Program-made: the position numbers and the translations under genes
Notes under the pieces: model-generated
The model's input: the letters and a program-made list of their open reading frames with translations, nothing else
What the model was told of the DNA's origin: nothing
Databases searched by the model: none
DNA from: Myxococcales bacterium
Lineage (GTDB): Bacteria; Myxococcota_A; Polyangia; Haliangiales; Haliangiaceae
Assembly (NCBI GenBank): GCA_028287135.1
Contig: JAQBQE010000011.1
Coordinates: 1 to 64,000 of the forward strand
DNA: 64,000 nt
Direction: 5' to 3'
Shown here: positions 17,387 through 26,684 of the stretch, piece after piece
Layout: every line of letters begins with the position of its first letter
How positions within the stretch are numbered: position 1 is the first letter of the stretch

Positions 17387-18766
17387 TCAGAAGCTCATCA
17401 CGAGATCGCCGATCGCACCGAGCATCGTGCCCGTCCCGAGATCCGGATACGTGGTGCGGAACTGGTGGACCTGGAGTCCGAGCTTGAGGCCCGGACCAAA
17501 CGTCCGCGACACCGATCCTGCCAGGAACCGGTTCGATTCGATCCGCGCCGCGCCATCGACGGCGATGCCAAAGCCGAGGCCGCTGTGGACCCGGTCCATG
17601 CCGCCGAGCACGAGCAGCGTCCACGCCTTGGTCGGAGCGTACGAGAGCTGCGCGTAACCGCCGGTGGTGCCGAGCGCCTTGTGACGACCCGTCATCGGAT
17701 CGATCCGTGGGCGCTGCCGGAATCCACCGAGGTACAGGTTGGTGCCGCGGCCCGTGTAGGCCTCGCTGAGAAGCACGAACCCGCCGACCGGGATGATCAG
17801 CTCCGCACTCGCGACGTACGAGTTCAGATCTTCGGTCACCGGATCCACCGCCGTCGGTTGCTGGACGACGACGCCGGCCCGTTCCCCAGGCCCGACACGG
17901 AGCTTGCCGACGGCACCCGAGACGCTGAGCGTGAAGGGAGCTTGCACGGGCCCCGAGAGAGCCGAGCCAGGGACTTCACCCTTGAGCTTGGGGTTGCGAT
18001 AGACGAGGCGGCCCTCGAAGAACGGCAACGGCGGATTGGCCTGCGGCAGCGGCGTGATCTCCTGCGCAATGAACGGGAAGTCGGGCCGCCCTGCACCGAC
18101 CTCCGCTGTGATCGGTCCCAGCGCCTTCGAGATCTTGGCGCCGGTGCTCGAGTACGCGAGGTTGCCGTAAAACCCCGGATACTGGAACGAGCCTGGAAAG
18201 GACGTGTTGATCGTCGGCACGATCATCTTTCCGACCGTGATCTTGAGGCCCCGATCGGCGTTCTCGAGCTCGATGATCGCCTGCGAGACGGAGAGGATCC
18301 GGCGGATATACACGCCGACGCCGAACATCCCCTTGATCGTGAATCCCGCGATCGGCTTCGGCACGGTAAACGCAGCGCCGAGTGCTCCGTTCACCATGAA
18401 CGAGCTGTTCCACTCGCGCTTCAGCACGGACTCGGGGGGGGCCACGAACTCGGGCACGTCGCCCTGGTTCAGCGGATCGACGCCGACGCTCAGCTGCACT
18501 CGACCGAACACCTTGACCACCGGCTTCGCGGGATCCGGTGATGCGGGGGCCGACGGCGGTGTCGCCGGTACCGGCGCTGCCGCGACCGGTAGCGAGGAGA
18601 CCGGCGCTGCATCGATCGGCGCCGCATCAGTGGCGGGTGGGTCGGCAGGGGGGGGCGTGGGCGTGGTTTGCGCAGGTTGTCCCCACGCGACGGCCGACGC
18701 GAACGAGACGACCGAGACCAGTGCTGTCGACAGCAAGAAACGCAAATCCATGTTGATACTTCTCAT
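17387..18766 (-). CDS. Porin-like outer-membrane beta-barrel protein
   Basis: Exported protein of 459 residues. The signal peptide (LLSTALVSVVSFASAVAWG) is followed by a Pro/Ala-rich stretch to about residue 85. The rest is alternating polar/apolar strands rich in Gly and aromatics (FGRVQLSVGV, GGYAQLSYAP) and ends in phenylalanine, as outer-membrane barrels do. There is no recognised substrate motif. An internal methionine at 18751 is an alternative start. It stands convergent with the hydroxyacid dehydrogenase gene, 18 bp away. Confidence 0.7.
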   Translation of the reverse strand: MRSINMDLRFLLSTALVSVVSFASAVAWGQPAQTTPTPPPADPPATDAAPIDAAPVSSLPVAAAPVPATPPSAPASPDPAKPVVKVFGRVQLSVGVDPLNQGDVPEFVAPPESVLKREWNSSFMVNGALGAAFTVPKPIAGFTIKGMFGVGVYIRRILSVSQAIIELENADRGLKITVGKMIVPTINTSFPGSFQYPGFYGNLAYSSTGAKISKALGPITAEVGAGRPDFPFIAQEITPLPQANPPLPFFEGRLVYRNPKLKGEVPGSALSGPVQAPFTLSVSGAVGKLRVGPGERAGVVVQQPTAVDPVTEDLNSYVASAELIIPVGGFVLLSEAYTGRGTNLYLGGFRQRPRIDPMTGRHKALGTTGGYAQLSYAPTKAWTLLVLGGMDRVHSGLGFGIAVDGAARIESNRFLAGSVSRTFGPGLKLGLQVHQFRTTYPDLGTGTMLGAIGDLVMSF

Positions 18767-18806
18767 GACGGGACGATCATCGTGTGCCCGTGACCTTGGT
18801 TCCAGT

Positions 18807-19754
18807 TCATGCCGGTCTCATCGTCACTCGCGCCTGGCGGCGGCGCCCCGGCCCCCGGGGCGGGACGCGACGCCAGAGGTCGACCGAGAACACCGCGAGT
18901 CCGATCCAGATCAGGACGAACGCAGCGAGCTGCGCATTCGCCAGTGGCTCGCGGAACATAAATGTCGCCACCAGGAACTGGCCGGTCGGCGCGAGGTACT
19001 GGAGAAAGCCCACCATGGTCAGCGGAAGCTCGCGCGCTGCGCTGGTGAACAGCACGAGGGGCACGGCGGTGACCACGCCGGTTCCGATCAGCAGGAGATG
19101 CGTCGCCGCGTCGGCGTGGCCGAACGCACCCTGCGAGCCGAGCACGCCCAAGTATACCACCGCGACCGGCGCCAGCAGGATCGTCTCGATCGCGGAGCCG
19201 ACGAGGGCTTTGACCTTGGCGACCTTGCGGATCAGGCCATAGGTGCCGAACGTGAACGCGAGCACGAGAGCCGTCCAGGGGACGCGGCCGACGCGCCACG
19301 TGAGGACGGCAACGCCCATCATGGCGAGAGCGATCGCGATCCACTGCAGGGGTCGCAACCGCTCGCGCAGGACCAGGGTTCCGAGCGCGATCGAGACCAG
19401 TGGATTGATGAAGTAGCCAAGGCTTGCATCGAGCAGATGCCCCGACGTCGTCGCCCACACGAACACGCCCCAGTTGATCGCGAGCACCGTACCCGAGAGT
19501 CCCATCACCGCGACGAGCCTTGCCTGACGGAGCGCAGCGAGCAGCGTGCTCGATTGCCCGGCGGCCACGACGAAGATCAGCAACGCGCCAACACCCCACA
19601 GCACGCGATGCGCGACGAGCTCGGCGGCAGACACGCGATCGAGCGACTTCCAGTACAGCGGAACGATGCCCCACAGCGCGTACGCGAGGACGCCCTGAAG
19701 GACCCCTCTGATCGGCACCCCCGTCGTCGCACGCGCAAACGTCTTCTTCACCAC
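18807..19754 (-). CDS. rarD: RarD-family EamA transporter
   Basis: Inner-membrane transporter of 315 residues with about ten hydrophobic segments. RarD hallmarks are GVLAYALWGIVPLYWKSL at the start, the block AAELVAHRVLWG, and LGYFINPLVSIALG. The family belongs to the drug/metabolite transporter superfamily; its substrate is not settled. The gene diverges from the HD-domain lipoprotein gene, with a 390-bp region between them containing palindromes that may control one or both. Confidence 0.9.
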   Translation of the reverse strand: MVKKTFARATTGVPIRGVLQGVLAYALWGIVPLYWKSLDRVSAAELVAHRVLWGVGALLIFVVAAGQSSTLLAALRQARLVAVMGLSGTVLAINWGVFVWATTSGHLLDASLGYFINPLVSIALGTLVLRERLRPLQWIAIALAMMGVAVLTWRVGRVPWTALVLAFTFGTYGLIRKVAKVKALVGSAIETILLAPVAVVYLGVLGSQGAFGHADAATHLLLIGTGVVTAVPLVLFTSAARELPLTMVGFLQYLAPTGQFLVATFMFREPLANAQLAAFVLIWIGLAVFSVDLWRRVPPRGPGRRRQARVTMRPA

Positions 19755-19892
19755 CCTTCCCCGCGCTCGACCGTACAGGGACGTGATGTGCCCACATCCA
19801 AACCCGGCATCCGATCATCGACGATCAACATCGTTCGAACGCACGCTATCAACGAGAGATCCAGATCGCGACTGGCGGAAAATGCAATGAAC

Positions 19893-19931
19893 TGCACGCA
19901 ACGTGCACACGGGGGCTGCACGCATCGTGCA
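19893..19931. promoter_or_regulatory. Two 15-bp palindromic operators, 24 bp apart
   Basis: TGCACGCAACGTGCA (19893-19907) and TGCACGCATCGTGCA (19917-19931) differ only at one central base and have identical perfect 6-bp arms. Their centres are 24 bp apart, close to two helical turns plus a few bases. They lie between rarD (start 19754, leftward) and the HD-domain gene (start 20145, rightward). This is what a dimeric repressor or activator site looks like; the regulator is unknown. Confidence 0.65.
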
Positions 19932-19985
19932 CGGTGGGGTTCAACACGTGCATCGCAGGTGCGTTTCGACGCGCTGAGGGCGCTT

Positions 19986-20001
19986 CTCGTTATAGAACGA
20001 G
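19986..20001. promoter_or_regulatory. 16-bp palindrome near a possible -10 element
   Basis: CTCGTT ATAG AACGAG has two perfect 6-bp arms and lies about 145 bp upstream of the HD-domain gene. The overlapping TTATAGAA could serve as a -10-like sequence on the plus strand. Another operator type or a chance dyad is possible. Confidence 0.35.
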
Positions 20002-20144
20002 CCGCGCGCGTTGCGAAACGAAACAGTCATTCTCGCCGGCTGCACTTTCCTCACATCAGCAATGCGTGTCGGTGCCGTGCTCGTCGGATCAGCTGTGGAT
20101 TGAAGTTGCTGATTCCATGGCGGAGCCGGTAAGCTCGACCGCTG

Positions 20145-20981
20145 ATGCGTCGACGATCGCTCCTGAAGCACCTTGCAACTCTCCCAGCAGCCGCCGGCCT
20201 TGCCGCCTGTACCAAAAGCGCCACCTCGGCAGTCGCGCAAGCGCCCGTCGCGCCGCCGCCGCCACCGCCAAGGCCGGTCGTGCCGACGACGACCGAGATC
20301 CTCGTCGACGATGTCACCGGACGACAGCGACAGTGGCCGATCAAGTCGCTGACCTCGTACACGACGAAGGAAGCCGAGGGCAGCTTGGATGCGATGCCGG
20401 CGAAGCCCACGTTGCAGGACTTCATCACGCATCGCTTCCTCCTCGCGCAGCATCTGCTCTATGCAGCGGACTGGGCGATGAAGCAGAAGCTGCCCGAGCC
20501 GATCATTCTCGCGTGCCTGCTCCATGACATCGGCCACAGCGTCGCGCGCCCCGACCATGCGTACTGGAGCGCGCAGCTCGTACGACCGTACGTCAGCGAG
20601 CACGTTGTCTGGGTGATCGAGAATCACCAGTCGTGCCGGTTCTTTGCGGACGAGGCGAACGGCTACAAGGGGCCGCCGGAGTTCTACAAGGTGTACTTCG
20701 GCGAGAACTACAAACCGGACGCGTTCACCGAGGCCACCTACAAGGCCGCGCGCAACCACAAGTGGTACATGGGCGCGCGGCTCGTCACGATGGCTGACCA
20801 GGAGACGCCCGAGCCCAAGGCCCTCTATGTCGGGGATGCAAAGCACCGCCACCTGACGCCCGATGAGCTCACGGACATCATCGGTCGCAACTTCAAGCAG
20901 CCCCGGGAAGGGCTCGGCAACGACGGCTCGCCCGTCGCGCATATGTGGCGGACGATCATCAATCCTACAAGGATGCTCTGA
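20145..20981 (+). CDS. Exported PhnZ/TmpB-like HD-domain lipoprotein (possible diiron oxygenase)
   Basis: Protein of 278 residues with a Tat-like signal (RRRSLLKHL) and lipobox LAAC (Cys22), then a proline-rich linker. The HD domain has His103, His127-Asp128 in LLHDIGH, His138, His161 in IENHQSCRFF and Asp218 in TMADQE. This order and spacing resemble PhnZ/TmpB-type HD oxygenases, including the aromatic-rich segment after the fourth histidine. Such enzymes use a mixed-valent diiron centre to cleave or hydroxylate their substrate. Hydrolytic HD proteins are the alternative. A Rieske lipoprotein gene starts 15 bp downstream and may supply electrons. The export of such a protein is unusual. Confidence 0.7.
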   Translation: MRRRSLLKHLATLPAAAGLAACTKSATSAVAQAPVAPPPPPPRPVVPTTTEILVDDVTGRQRQWPIKSLTSYTTKEAEGSLDAMPAKPTLQDFITHRFLLAQHLLYAADWAMKQKLPEPIILACLLHDIGHSVARPDHAYWSAQLVRPYVSEHVVWVIENHQSCRFFADEANGYKGPPEFYKVYFGENYKPDAFTEATYKAARNHKWYMGARLVTMADQETPEPKALYVGDAKHRHLTPDELTDIIGRNFKQPREGLGNDGSPVAHMWRTIINPTRML

Positions 20982-20996
20982 TCGGACACCGCTGCG

Positions 20997-21425
20997 ATGT
21001 CGTCGCAACGCCCGATGAACCGGCGGACAGCCAGCAAGCTGCTCGTTCTCCTGCCCGTCGCCGCCTGCGCGCATCGCAGGACCGCGGTCTCCGCTCCGGC
21101 TGGGCCCGCGTTCGACGCTGGTCCGGTCGAGGACTACCCACCGAGCTCGGCGGTTCGCTTCCGCATCCGCGGGGTGATCGTCGTTCGGGACCAGATCGGC
21201 GTGATGGCGGTCTCGGCGATCTGCACCCACGAGGGCTGCGTGGTGTCCCTGCAGTCCGATTCGCTGGTCTGCGAGTGCCACCACTCGGTGTTCACCATGG
21301 AAGGTGACGTGATCCAGGGTCCCGCGACCCGCCCCCTCCCCCACTTCAAGGTGACGCTCTTGGGTACCAGAATCTACGTAGACCCGGGCCAGGTCGTCCC
21401 AGCAACGGATCGCCTGATCGTGTGA
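20997..21425 (+). CDS. Exported Rieske [2Fe-2S] lipoprotein
   Basis: Protein of 142 residues with a Tat-like start (MNRRTASKLL) and lipobox VAAC. The Rieske cluster ligands are visible in CTHEGC and CECHHS, which give two Cys and two His. It is a single-domain electron carrier held at the membrane outside the cytoplasm. ATG 21015 (MNRR) is an alternative start. It follows the PhnZ-like HD gene by 15 bp, so a shared transcript and shared electron transfer are likely. No cytochrome b partner is nearby, which argues against a bc1 complex. Confidence 0.85.
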   Translation: MSSQRPMNRRTASKLLVLLPVAACAHRRTAVSAPAGPAFDAGPVEDYPPSSAVRFRIRGVIVVRDQIGVMAVSAICTHEGCVVSLQSDSLVCECHHSVFTMEGDVIQGPATRPLPHFKVTLLGTRIYVDPGQVVPATDRLIV

Positions 21426-21448
21426 GCAGGGCGTAAACTCGTGGGCGG

Positions 21449-22273
21449 ATGGGCCGGCCCAAGGTCGTCATCGATCTCGCAGAGGATGATGCGACGCGCG
21501 CGCGCGATCTCGCGGCGGGCGGGCTGTTTGTCGACCATGACGTGATCACGAGCGCGGGCTGCGACCTGGCGTTCAACGCCGAGTGCGAGCTGGTCGTGCG
21601 GGGCACCCGCGGGGAGCTCAGCGTGCCGGCACGGGTGGTGTTCGTCGATCCGGCGAAGGGTGCCGGGCTCGAGATCGTCGGCTTTGGACCTGCGATCAAG
21701 GAGCAGCTCGCGCAGCTGGTCCAGGTGCCCCCGGCGGCCGAGGGCGCGGACGCAAGGACCGCCGAGGATGCGGGTGATGCGGGTGATGCGGGTGATGCCG
21801 ATGATGCCGATGATGCCGCTGACGCCGCTGATGCCGGCGGCGCGGACGCTGAGCAGAAGAAGAAGTTCGCGCTCAACATCCACGAGCGGCTGCGCGGGAT
21901 GACGCTCGCCGATCAGATCAAGACCGCGAGCAGCTCCGATCCGACGACGCGGATGACGCTCGAGCGGCTGTACGGCAAGAACGTGTGGGAGGCGCTGCTG
22001 CGCAACCCGCGCCTGACCGCGCCCGAGGTCGCGCGGCTCGCGCGGATGGGGACGATGCCGCGCATCCTGATGGAGACGATCGTCAGCAACGGCGCATGGC
22101 TGCAGATCGCGGAGGTCCGGCGGGCACTGCTCAGCAATCCGCGGCTCGGCGTCGACCAGATCGTGCGCGTGTTGCGGATGCTGACCAAGAACGAGCTCAA
22201 GGTCGCCTCGACGTTGATGGCGTACCCGCACGCCGTGCGCGATGCGGCGAAGCGGATCCTGAAGACGACCTGA
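21449..22273 (+). CDS. PilZ-like domain protein with Asp-Ala repeat linker
   Basis: Protein of 274 residues. The first 90 residues resemble a PilZ-type domain in outline (VVRGTRGELSVPARVVFVDP, GLEIVGF), but the RxxxR c-di-GMP motif is not clear. A low-complexity linker of Asp/Ala/Gly triplets follows at residues 107-130. The C-terminal region is helical with repeated units such as LLRNPRLTAPEVARLARM and LLSNPRLGVDQIVRVLRM, HEAT-like in spacing. A role in motility or surface signalling is inferred from similar myxobacterial proteins; function is uncertain. It precedes RNase PH by 35 bp. Confidence 0.6.
   Translation: MGRPKVVIDLAEDDATRARDLAAGGLFVDHDVITSAGCDLAFNAECELVVRGTRGELSVPARVVFVDPAKGAGLEIVGFGPAIKEQLAQLVQVPPAAEGADARTAEDAGDAGDAGDADDADDAADAADAGGADAEQKKKFALNIHERLRGMTLADQIKTASSSDPTTRMTLERLYGKNVWEALLRNPRLTAPEVARLARMGTMPRILMETIVSNGAWLQIAEVRRALLSNPRLGVDQIVRVLRMLTKNELKVASTLMAYPHAVRDAAKRILKTT
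21767..21838 (+). repeat. Eight 9-bp coding repeats (Asp-Ala-X)
   Basis: Three GATGCGGGT units are followed by five degenerate ones (GATGCCGAT twice, GATGCCGCT, GACGCCGCT, GATGCCGGC). They encode an Asp-Ala-Gly/Asp/Ala linker in the PilZ-like protein. The unit length keeps the frame, so copy number can change without breaking the gene. Confidence 0.9.
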
Positions 22274-22308
22274 CCGCTCGCGCGCGGATGGGGTAGCCTG
22301 CCGCCATC

Positions 22309-23010
22309 ATGCGCCCCGATGGCCGTCGTCCCGACCAGCTCCGCCCGCTCGAGATCATCCCGCACTACCAGAAGCACGCCGAGGGATCGGCGCTGATCAA
22401 GCTCGGTGATACGTGGGTGCTGTGCGCCGCGAGCGTCGAGGAGACCGTCCCCGCGTGGATGACCGGCAAGGGCAAGGGCTGGCTGACCGCGGAGTACGCC
22501 ATGCTCCCCCGCTCGACGCACACGCGCAGCAAGCGCGACCCCGGTGGACGCGGCAAGGAGATCCAGCGGCTGATCGGTCGGTCGCTGCGTGCGGCGGTCG
22601 ATCTCAAGGCGCTCGGTGAGCGCACGATCGCTGTCGATTGCGATGTGCTGTCGGCGGATGGCGGCACGCGCTGTGCCTCGATCACCGGCGCGTGGGTCGC
22701 GCTCGCGCTCGCGATCGGCAAGCTCGTCGAGACGGGCAAGCTCCCCAACATGAACGCGCTCAAGCCTCCGGTCGCCGCGGTCTCGGTCGGCGTCGTCGGT
22801 GGCGTGGTCGTCCTCGACCTGCCGTACATCGAGGACTCGAAGGCCGAGGTCGACACCAATGTCGTCGGCTCCGAGGACGGATCGTTGATCGAGATCCAGG
22901 GCACCGCCGAGAAGGGGACGTTCGATCGCAAGCAGCTCGACGCGATGCTCGATCTGTCGGCGATCGGCCTTCGCCAGCTCGTGGCCGCCCAGCGCAAGGT
23001 CCTGGGATGA
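22309..23010 (+). CDS. rph: Ribonuclease PH
   Basis: Phosphorolytic 3'-5' exoribonuclease that trims tRNA 3' ends, 233 residues, a normal length. [16 protein letters not shown] at the start, the phosphate-binding block [25 protein letters not shown] and [17 protein letters not shown] are all typical. Its stop overlaps the start of rdgB (ATGA). The rph-rdgB pairing is common in bacteria, and both appear complete. Confidence 0.97.
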   Translation: MRPDGRRPDQLRPLEIIPHYQKHAEGSALIKLGDTWVLCAASVEETVPAWMTGKGKGWLTAEYAMLPRSTHTRSKRDPGGRGKEIQRLIGRSLRAAVDLKALGERTIAVDCDVLSADGGTRCASITGAWVALALAIGKLVETGKLPNMNALKPPVAAVSVGVVGGVVVLDLPYIEDSKAEVDTNVVGSEDGSLIEIQGTAEKGTFDRKQLDAMLDLSAIGLRQLVAAQRKVLG

Positions 23011-23645
23011 AGCAACGACCTCTCGTGTTCGCGACCCGCAACAAGGGCAAGCTCGTCGAGCTGCGCCAGCTGCTGCCCGGGGTCGATGTGCTCAGCGTCG
23101 ACGAGGCCGCGCAGCGTCTCGGTCGCGAGATTCCCGAGGTGATCGAGGATGCCGACACGTTCGCGGGCAATGCGATCAAGAAGGCGCGCGAGGTGTCCCA
23201 GGTGACCGGCTTGCCCGCGCTCGCCGATGACAGTGGCCTCGAGGTCGATGCACTCGGCGGTGCGCCCGGCGTGTACAGCGCGCGCTACGCCGGCGAAGGT
23301 GCGGGCGACGCGGCGAACAACGCAAAGCTGCTGGCCGCCCTCGCTGGCGTCCCCGCCGCCGAGCGCACCGCACGGTTCCGCTGCGTGCTCGCCCTCGCCG
23401 ACGTTGCGGGCGCGCTTGGCACCGAGACCCTGACCGCGGATGGCGTGTGCGAAGGAACGTTGCTCGACGAGGCCCGCGGCACCGGCGGGTTTGGCTACGA
23501 CCCGCTGTTTCTGTTCCCCGAGCTCGGCAAGACGTTCGCGGAGCTCGGCGTCGGAACCAAGGGCGACCTCTCGCACCGCGCGCGAGCGATGCGCGCGATC
23601 AAGCCCCGCTTGCTGTCGTACCTGCAGCAAGCCAACGGCCAGTAG
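23007..23645 (+). CDS. rdgB: XTP/dITP diphosphatase (RdgB/HAM1)
   Basis: House-cleaning pyrophosphatase of 212 residues. It hydrolyses non-canonical purine nucleoside triphosphates to monophosphates before they enter DNA or [40 protein letters not shown] and [12 protein letters not shown] are the family signatures. The ATG overlaps the rph stop by 4 bp, so they are translationally coupled. Length and motifs are intact. Confidence 0.96.
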   Translation: MKQRPLVFATRNKGKLVELRQLLPGVDVLSVDEAAQRLGREIPEVIEDADTFAGNAIKKAREVSQVTGLPALADDSGLEVDALGGAPGVYSARYAGEGAGDAANNAKLLAALAGVPAAERTARFRCVLALADVAGALGTETLTADGVCEGTLLDEARGTGGFGYDPLFLFPELGKTFAELGVGTKGDLSHRARAMRAIKPRLLSYLQQANGQ

Positions 23646-23735
23646 CTGCGAAGTTCTCACAGTCGCGGGCGGGCTGCCTGATCGGCCATTCCCGCGTACC
23701 GGCGCGCTGGTACGGCGTTTGAAAAAAGGCAACGC

Positions 23736-25076
23736 ATGCCCGCCGATCGGATCCTTGCTCGCGCGATTGTCGATACCGCGACCCCGCTCACCGGGTCGTG
23801 GTCCGATTTCGATCTCCTCGTCGACCGGATCGGAGATGCCCGGTTCGTGTTGCTCGGCGAGGCGTCGCACGGCACGCACGAGTTCTACCGGATCCGTGCC
23901 GAGCTCACGAAGCGCCTGATCCGCGAAAAGGGCTTCATCGCCGTCGCCGCGGAGGCCGACTGGCCCGACGCCTATCGCATCCATCGCTACGTGCGTGGCG
24001 TAGGCAAGGACCCCGACGCGACCGAGGCGCTGGCTGACTTCAAGCGGTTTCCGCAGTGGATGTGGCGCAATGCAGACATCCTCGATCTCGTCGGCTGGCT
24101 GCGAGCCCACAACGACCACGTGATCGACCTGAGTCGCAAGGTCGGCTTCTATGGGCTCGACGTGTACTCGCTCCACGGGTCGATCCAGGCCGTGCTCGCG
24201 TATCTCGCGCGCACGGATCCAGACGCCGAACGCGAGGCCCGCTCGCGCTACGCATGCTTCGACACGCTCGCTGCCGAACCGCAGCTCTACGGGCAGGTCA
24301 CGGCGCTCGGCATCCGCAAGGATTGCGAGCAAGAGGCGGTCGATCAGCTCGTGGATCTGCAGCGCCGGCGAGCGGACCTGCTCCGCAGGCATGGCGTCCT
24401 CGCCGAGGACGAGCAGTTCGAGGCCGAGCAAAATGCGCGCGTCGTGGCGCGGGCCGAGGAGTACTACCGAGCGATGTACCTCGGCGGCGTGTCGACCTGG
24501 AATCTGCGAGACACGCACATGATGGACACGCTCGACGCGCTGGCGCTCCATCTCGAGCGACACGGCACCCGCGCGAAGATCGTCGTGTGGGCTCACAACT
24601 CGCACATCGGCGACGCCAGCGCGACCGACCGCGGCGAACACGGCGAGCTCAACATCGGTCAGCTCTGCCGCGCGCGCCATCCGGGCGAGACGGTGCTCGT
24701 CGGCTTCAGCACGTATCACGGCACCGTGACTGCCGCATCGGACTGGGGCCAGGCCGCGGAGCGGAAGCGGGTCCGGCCCGCGCTGCCCCACAGCTACGAG
24801 TCGCTCTTCCACGCCACTGGCGTCCCGAGCTTCTTGTTGCTGCTCGAACAGCTCGGGGAGGCTGCGGGCGCGCTCCACGAGCCTCGACTGCAGCGCGCGA
24901 TCGGGGTCGTGTACCGACCGCAGACCGAGCGTGCGAGCCATTACTACCACGTCCACCTCCCCGACCAGTTCGACGCGATCTTTCACCTCGACGAGACGCG
25001 AGCCCTCGAACCGCTCGAGAGAACGGCTGAGTGGGAACGCGGCGAGCTGCCGGAGACGTTCCCGACGGGGTTGTAG
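23736..25076 (+). CDS. Erythromycin esterase-family hydrolase
   Basis: Protein of 446 residues of the EreA/succinoglycan-biosynthesis-like family. LLGEASHGTHEFY carries the Glu and His of the active-site region; AAEADWPDAYRIHRYVRG and WAHNSHIGDA are further conserved blocks. Clinical members hydrolyse the macrolide lactone, but most environmental homologues have unknown substrates, so resistance should not be assumed. AAGG lies upstream of the ATG. It is followed after 145 bp by the HtrA gene. Confidence 0.85.
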   Translation: MPADRILARAIVDTATPLTGSWSDFDLLVDRIGDARFVLLGEASHGTHEFYRIRAELTKRLIREKGFIAVAAEADWPDAYRIHRYVRGVGKDPDATEALADFKRFPQWMWRNADILDLVGWLRAHNDHVIDLSRKVGFYGLDVYSLHGSIQAVLAYLARTDPDAEREARSRYACFDTLAAEPQLYGQVTALGIRKDCEQEAVDQLVDLQRRRADLLRRHGVLAEDEQFEAEQNARVVARAEEYYRAMYLGGVSTWNLRDTHMMDTLDALALHLERHGTRAKIVVWAHNSHIGDASATDRGEHGELNIGQLCRARHPGETVLVGFSTYHGTVTAASDWGQAAERKRVRPALPHSYESLFHATGVPSFLLLLEQLGEAAGALHEPRLQRAIGVVYRPQTERASHYYHVHLPDQFDAIFHLDETRALEPLERTAEWERGELPETFPTGL

Positions 25077-25221
25077 TGCATCCTCAACGACGTCCGTGCG
25101 GCAGCACGGGCCTGGGCGCACGGCGCGATACCGGCGCTCGCGCAAACCGTCGTCCATCAGCTCCGCCCGCCGCGATCGCGGTCCTCATCTTGCGACGGGT
25201 TTCTGGAGGGAGCGCCGATCC

Positions 25222-26640
25222 ATGGTTTCTCGTAGCTGTTCGACGGTCAGCCTGGTGCTTGCCATCCTCGGTGGCTGCCAGGAGCGCACGCCGGACTGCA
25301 CGCAGCAGGCCCCGCAACCGACCGGCTGTCCACCCTCCTCGTCAGCGGCGCTCCTCCCCGGTCACCGTTCGATCGCGGATGTCGCGGACCAGGTCACGCC
25401 TTCGGTCGTGAGCATCATCTCGGAACAACCTCCGCGAGGAGCTCGCGACCCGTTCTGGCGCCGCCAGTTCGGACCGTCGGATCGTGGGATCGAATACAGC
25501 CTTGGCTCGGGCGTGATCGTCTCTTCCGATGGCGTCATCGTGACCAGCAGTCACGTGGTTGCTCATGGGGAATCGATCCGCGTCGCGCTCAAGAACGGCC
25601 AGACGCTCGACGCGAAGGTCGTCGGGATCGATCCCGACAGCGACGTCGCCGTGATCCGGGTCGACGCGAAGGACCTCACACCGATCCGCATCGCGGATTC
25701 ATCGAAGCTGCGCACCGGAGACGTCGTGCTCGCGGTCGGTAACCCATTCGGTGTCGGGCAGACGGTCACCATGGGAATCGTGAGCGCGGTCGGGCGCTCG
25801 AACATGGGGATCACGTCCTACGACGACTTCATCCAGACCGATGCCGCCATCAATCCCGGGAACTCCGGGGGCGCGCTCGTCGACATGGAGGGCCAGCTCG
25901 TCGGCATCAACACCGCCATCATCTCGCGCACGGGAGGCTATGAGGGGATCGGGTTCGCGATCCCGAGCCGCACGGCGATGCTGATCAAGGACTCGCTGCT
26001 GAAGGACGGAAAGGTCATTCGGGGCTGGCTCGGTATCACCATCCAGGATCTGACGGACGAGCTGGCCCGATCGCTCGGCGTGGAGCCGCGGACCGGTGTG
26101 CTGATCTCGGACGTCGCACCCGATGGTCCCGCGGCGAACGCGGGGTTGCGACGTGGCGACGTCATCACGGCCATCAACGGCGCGCAGATGACGAGTGCGG
26201 CGCAGCTCCGGAATCTCATCGCGTTGACCGCACGGGGCACCCGCGCACGCCTGGAGATCGTGCGGAACGACACGCCACGATCGATCCAGGTCATCGTGGG
26301 TGAGCAGCCGAGCGAGACCGCGGGCGCGAATCCGTTGCAGCCCGACGAAGCCGGCCTGTTCGCAGGTGTCGTGGTTCAGGATCTCGATCCGAGCCTTCGC
26401 GCGCGGCTTCGCGTACCTGCCGAGCTGCAAGGTGTCGTGGTGCGGGCGATCGAGCCTGACAGCCCGGCCGCCCTCATGGGCCTTCGCGTGGGCGACCTGA
26501 TCATGGAGGTCAACCGGGCCCCAACGCCGTCGACGAGCGCGTTCACCAAGGCCGTGCGCGCGAACCGACGGCGCGCCCTGGCGCTGGTCTACCGCGATGG
26601 CGCGACCATCTTCATCTCGGTCGCGGCGCAGGACGAGTGA
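25222..26640 (+). CDS. HtrA/DegP-type serine protease lipoprotein
   Basis: Periplasmic quality-control protease of 472 residues. The signal peptide ends in lipobox LGGC (Cys19), so it is membrane-anchored, unlike the soluble DegP. The trypsin-like domain has His111 (SSHVV), Asp141 (DPDSDVAVI) and Ser215 (NPGNSGGALV). Two PDZ domains follow (GWLGITIQDL; GVVVRAIEPDSPAALMGLRVGD). GGAGGGAG stands upstream of ATG 25222. All catalytic residues are intact. The frame is open further upstream to 24931 but that part overlaps the previous gene. Confidence 0.93.
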   Translation: MVSRSCSTVSLVLAILGGCQERTPDCTQQAPQPTGCPPSSSAALLPGHRSIADVADQVTPSVVSIISEQPPRGARDPFWRRQFGPSDRGIEYSLGSGVIVSSDGVIVTSSHVVAHGESIRVALKNGQTLDAKVVGIDPDSDVAVIRVDAKDLTPIRIADSSKLRTGDVVLAVGNPFGVGQTVTMGIVSAVGRSNMGITSYDDFIQTDAAINPGNSGGALVDMEGQLVGINTAIISRTGGYEGIGFAIPSRTAMLIKDSLLKDGKVIRGWLGITIQDLTDELARSLGVEPRTGVLISDVAPDGPAANAGLRRGDVITAINGAQMTSAAQLRNLIALTARGTRARLEIVRNDTPRSIQVIVGEQPSETAGANPLQPDEAGLFAGVVVQDLDPSLRARLRVPAELQGVVVRAIEPDSPAALMGLRVGDLIMEVNRAPTPSTSAFTKAVRANRRRALALVYRDGATIFISVAAQDE

Positions 26641-26684
26641 GCCGGGCGCCCGCGGAAGGCCGAGAATTTAAGCCGCTGAAACGT

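Noticed and set aside
23736..25076. Macrolide resistance gene
   Set aside because: Family similarity to erythromycin esterase is real, but most environmental members have other or unknown substrates.
22365..25157. 930-residue minus-strand open frame
   Set aside because: It lies opposite rph, rdgB and the esterase-like gene, all clearly real, and shows no motif.
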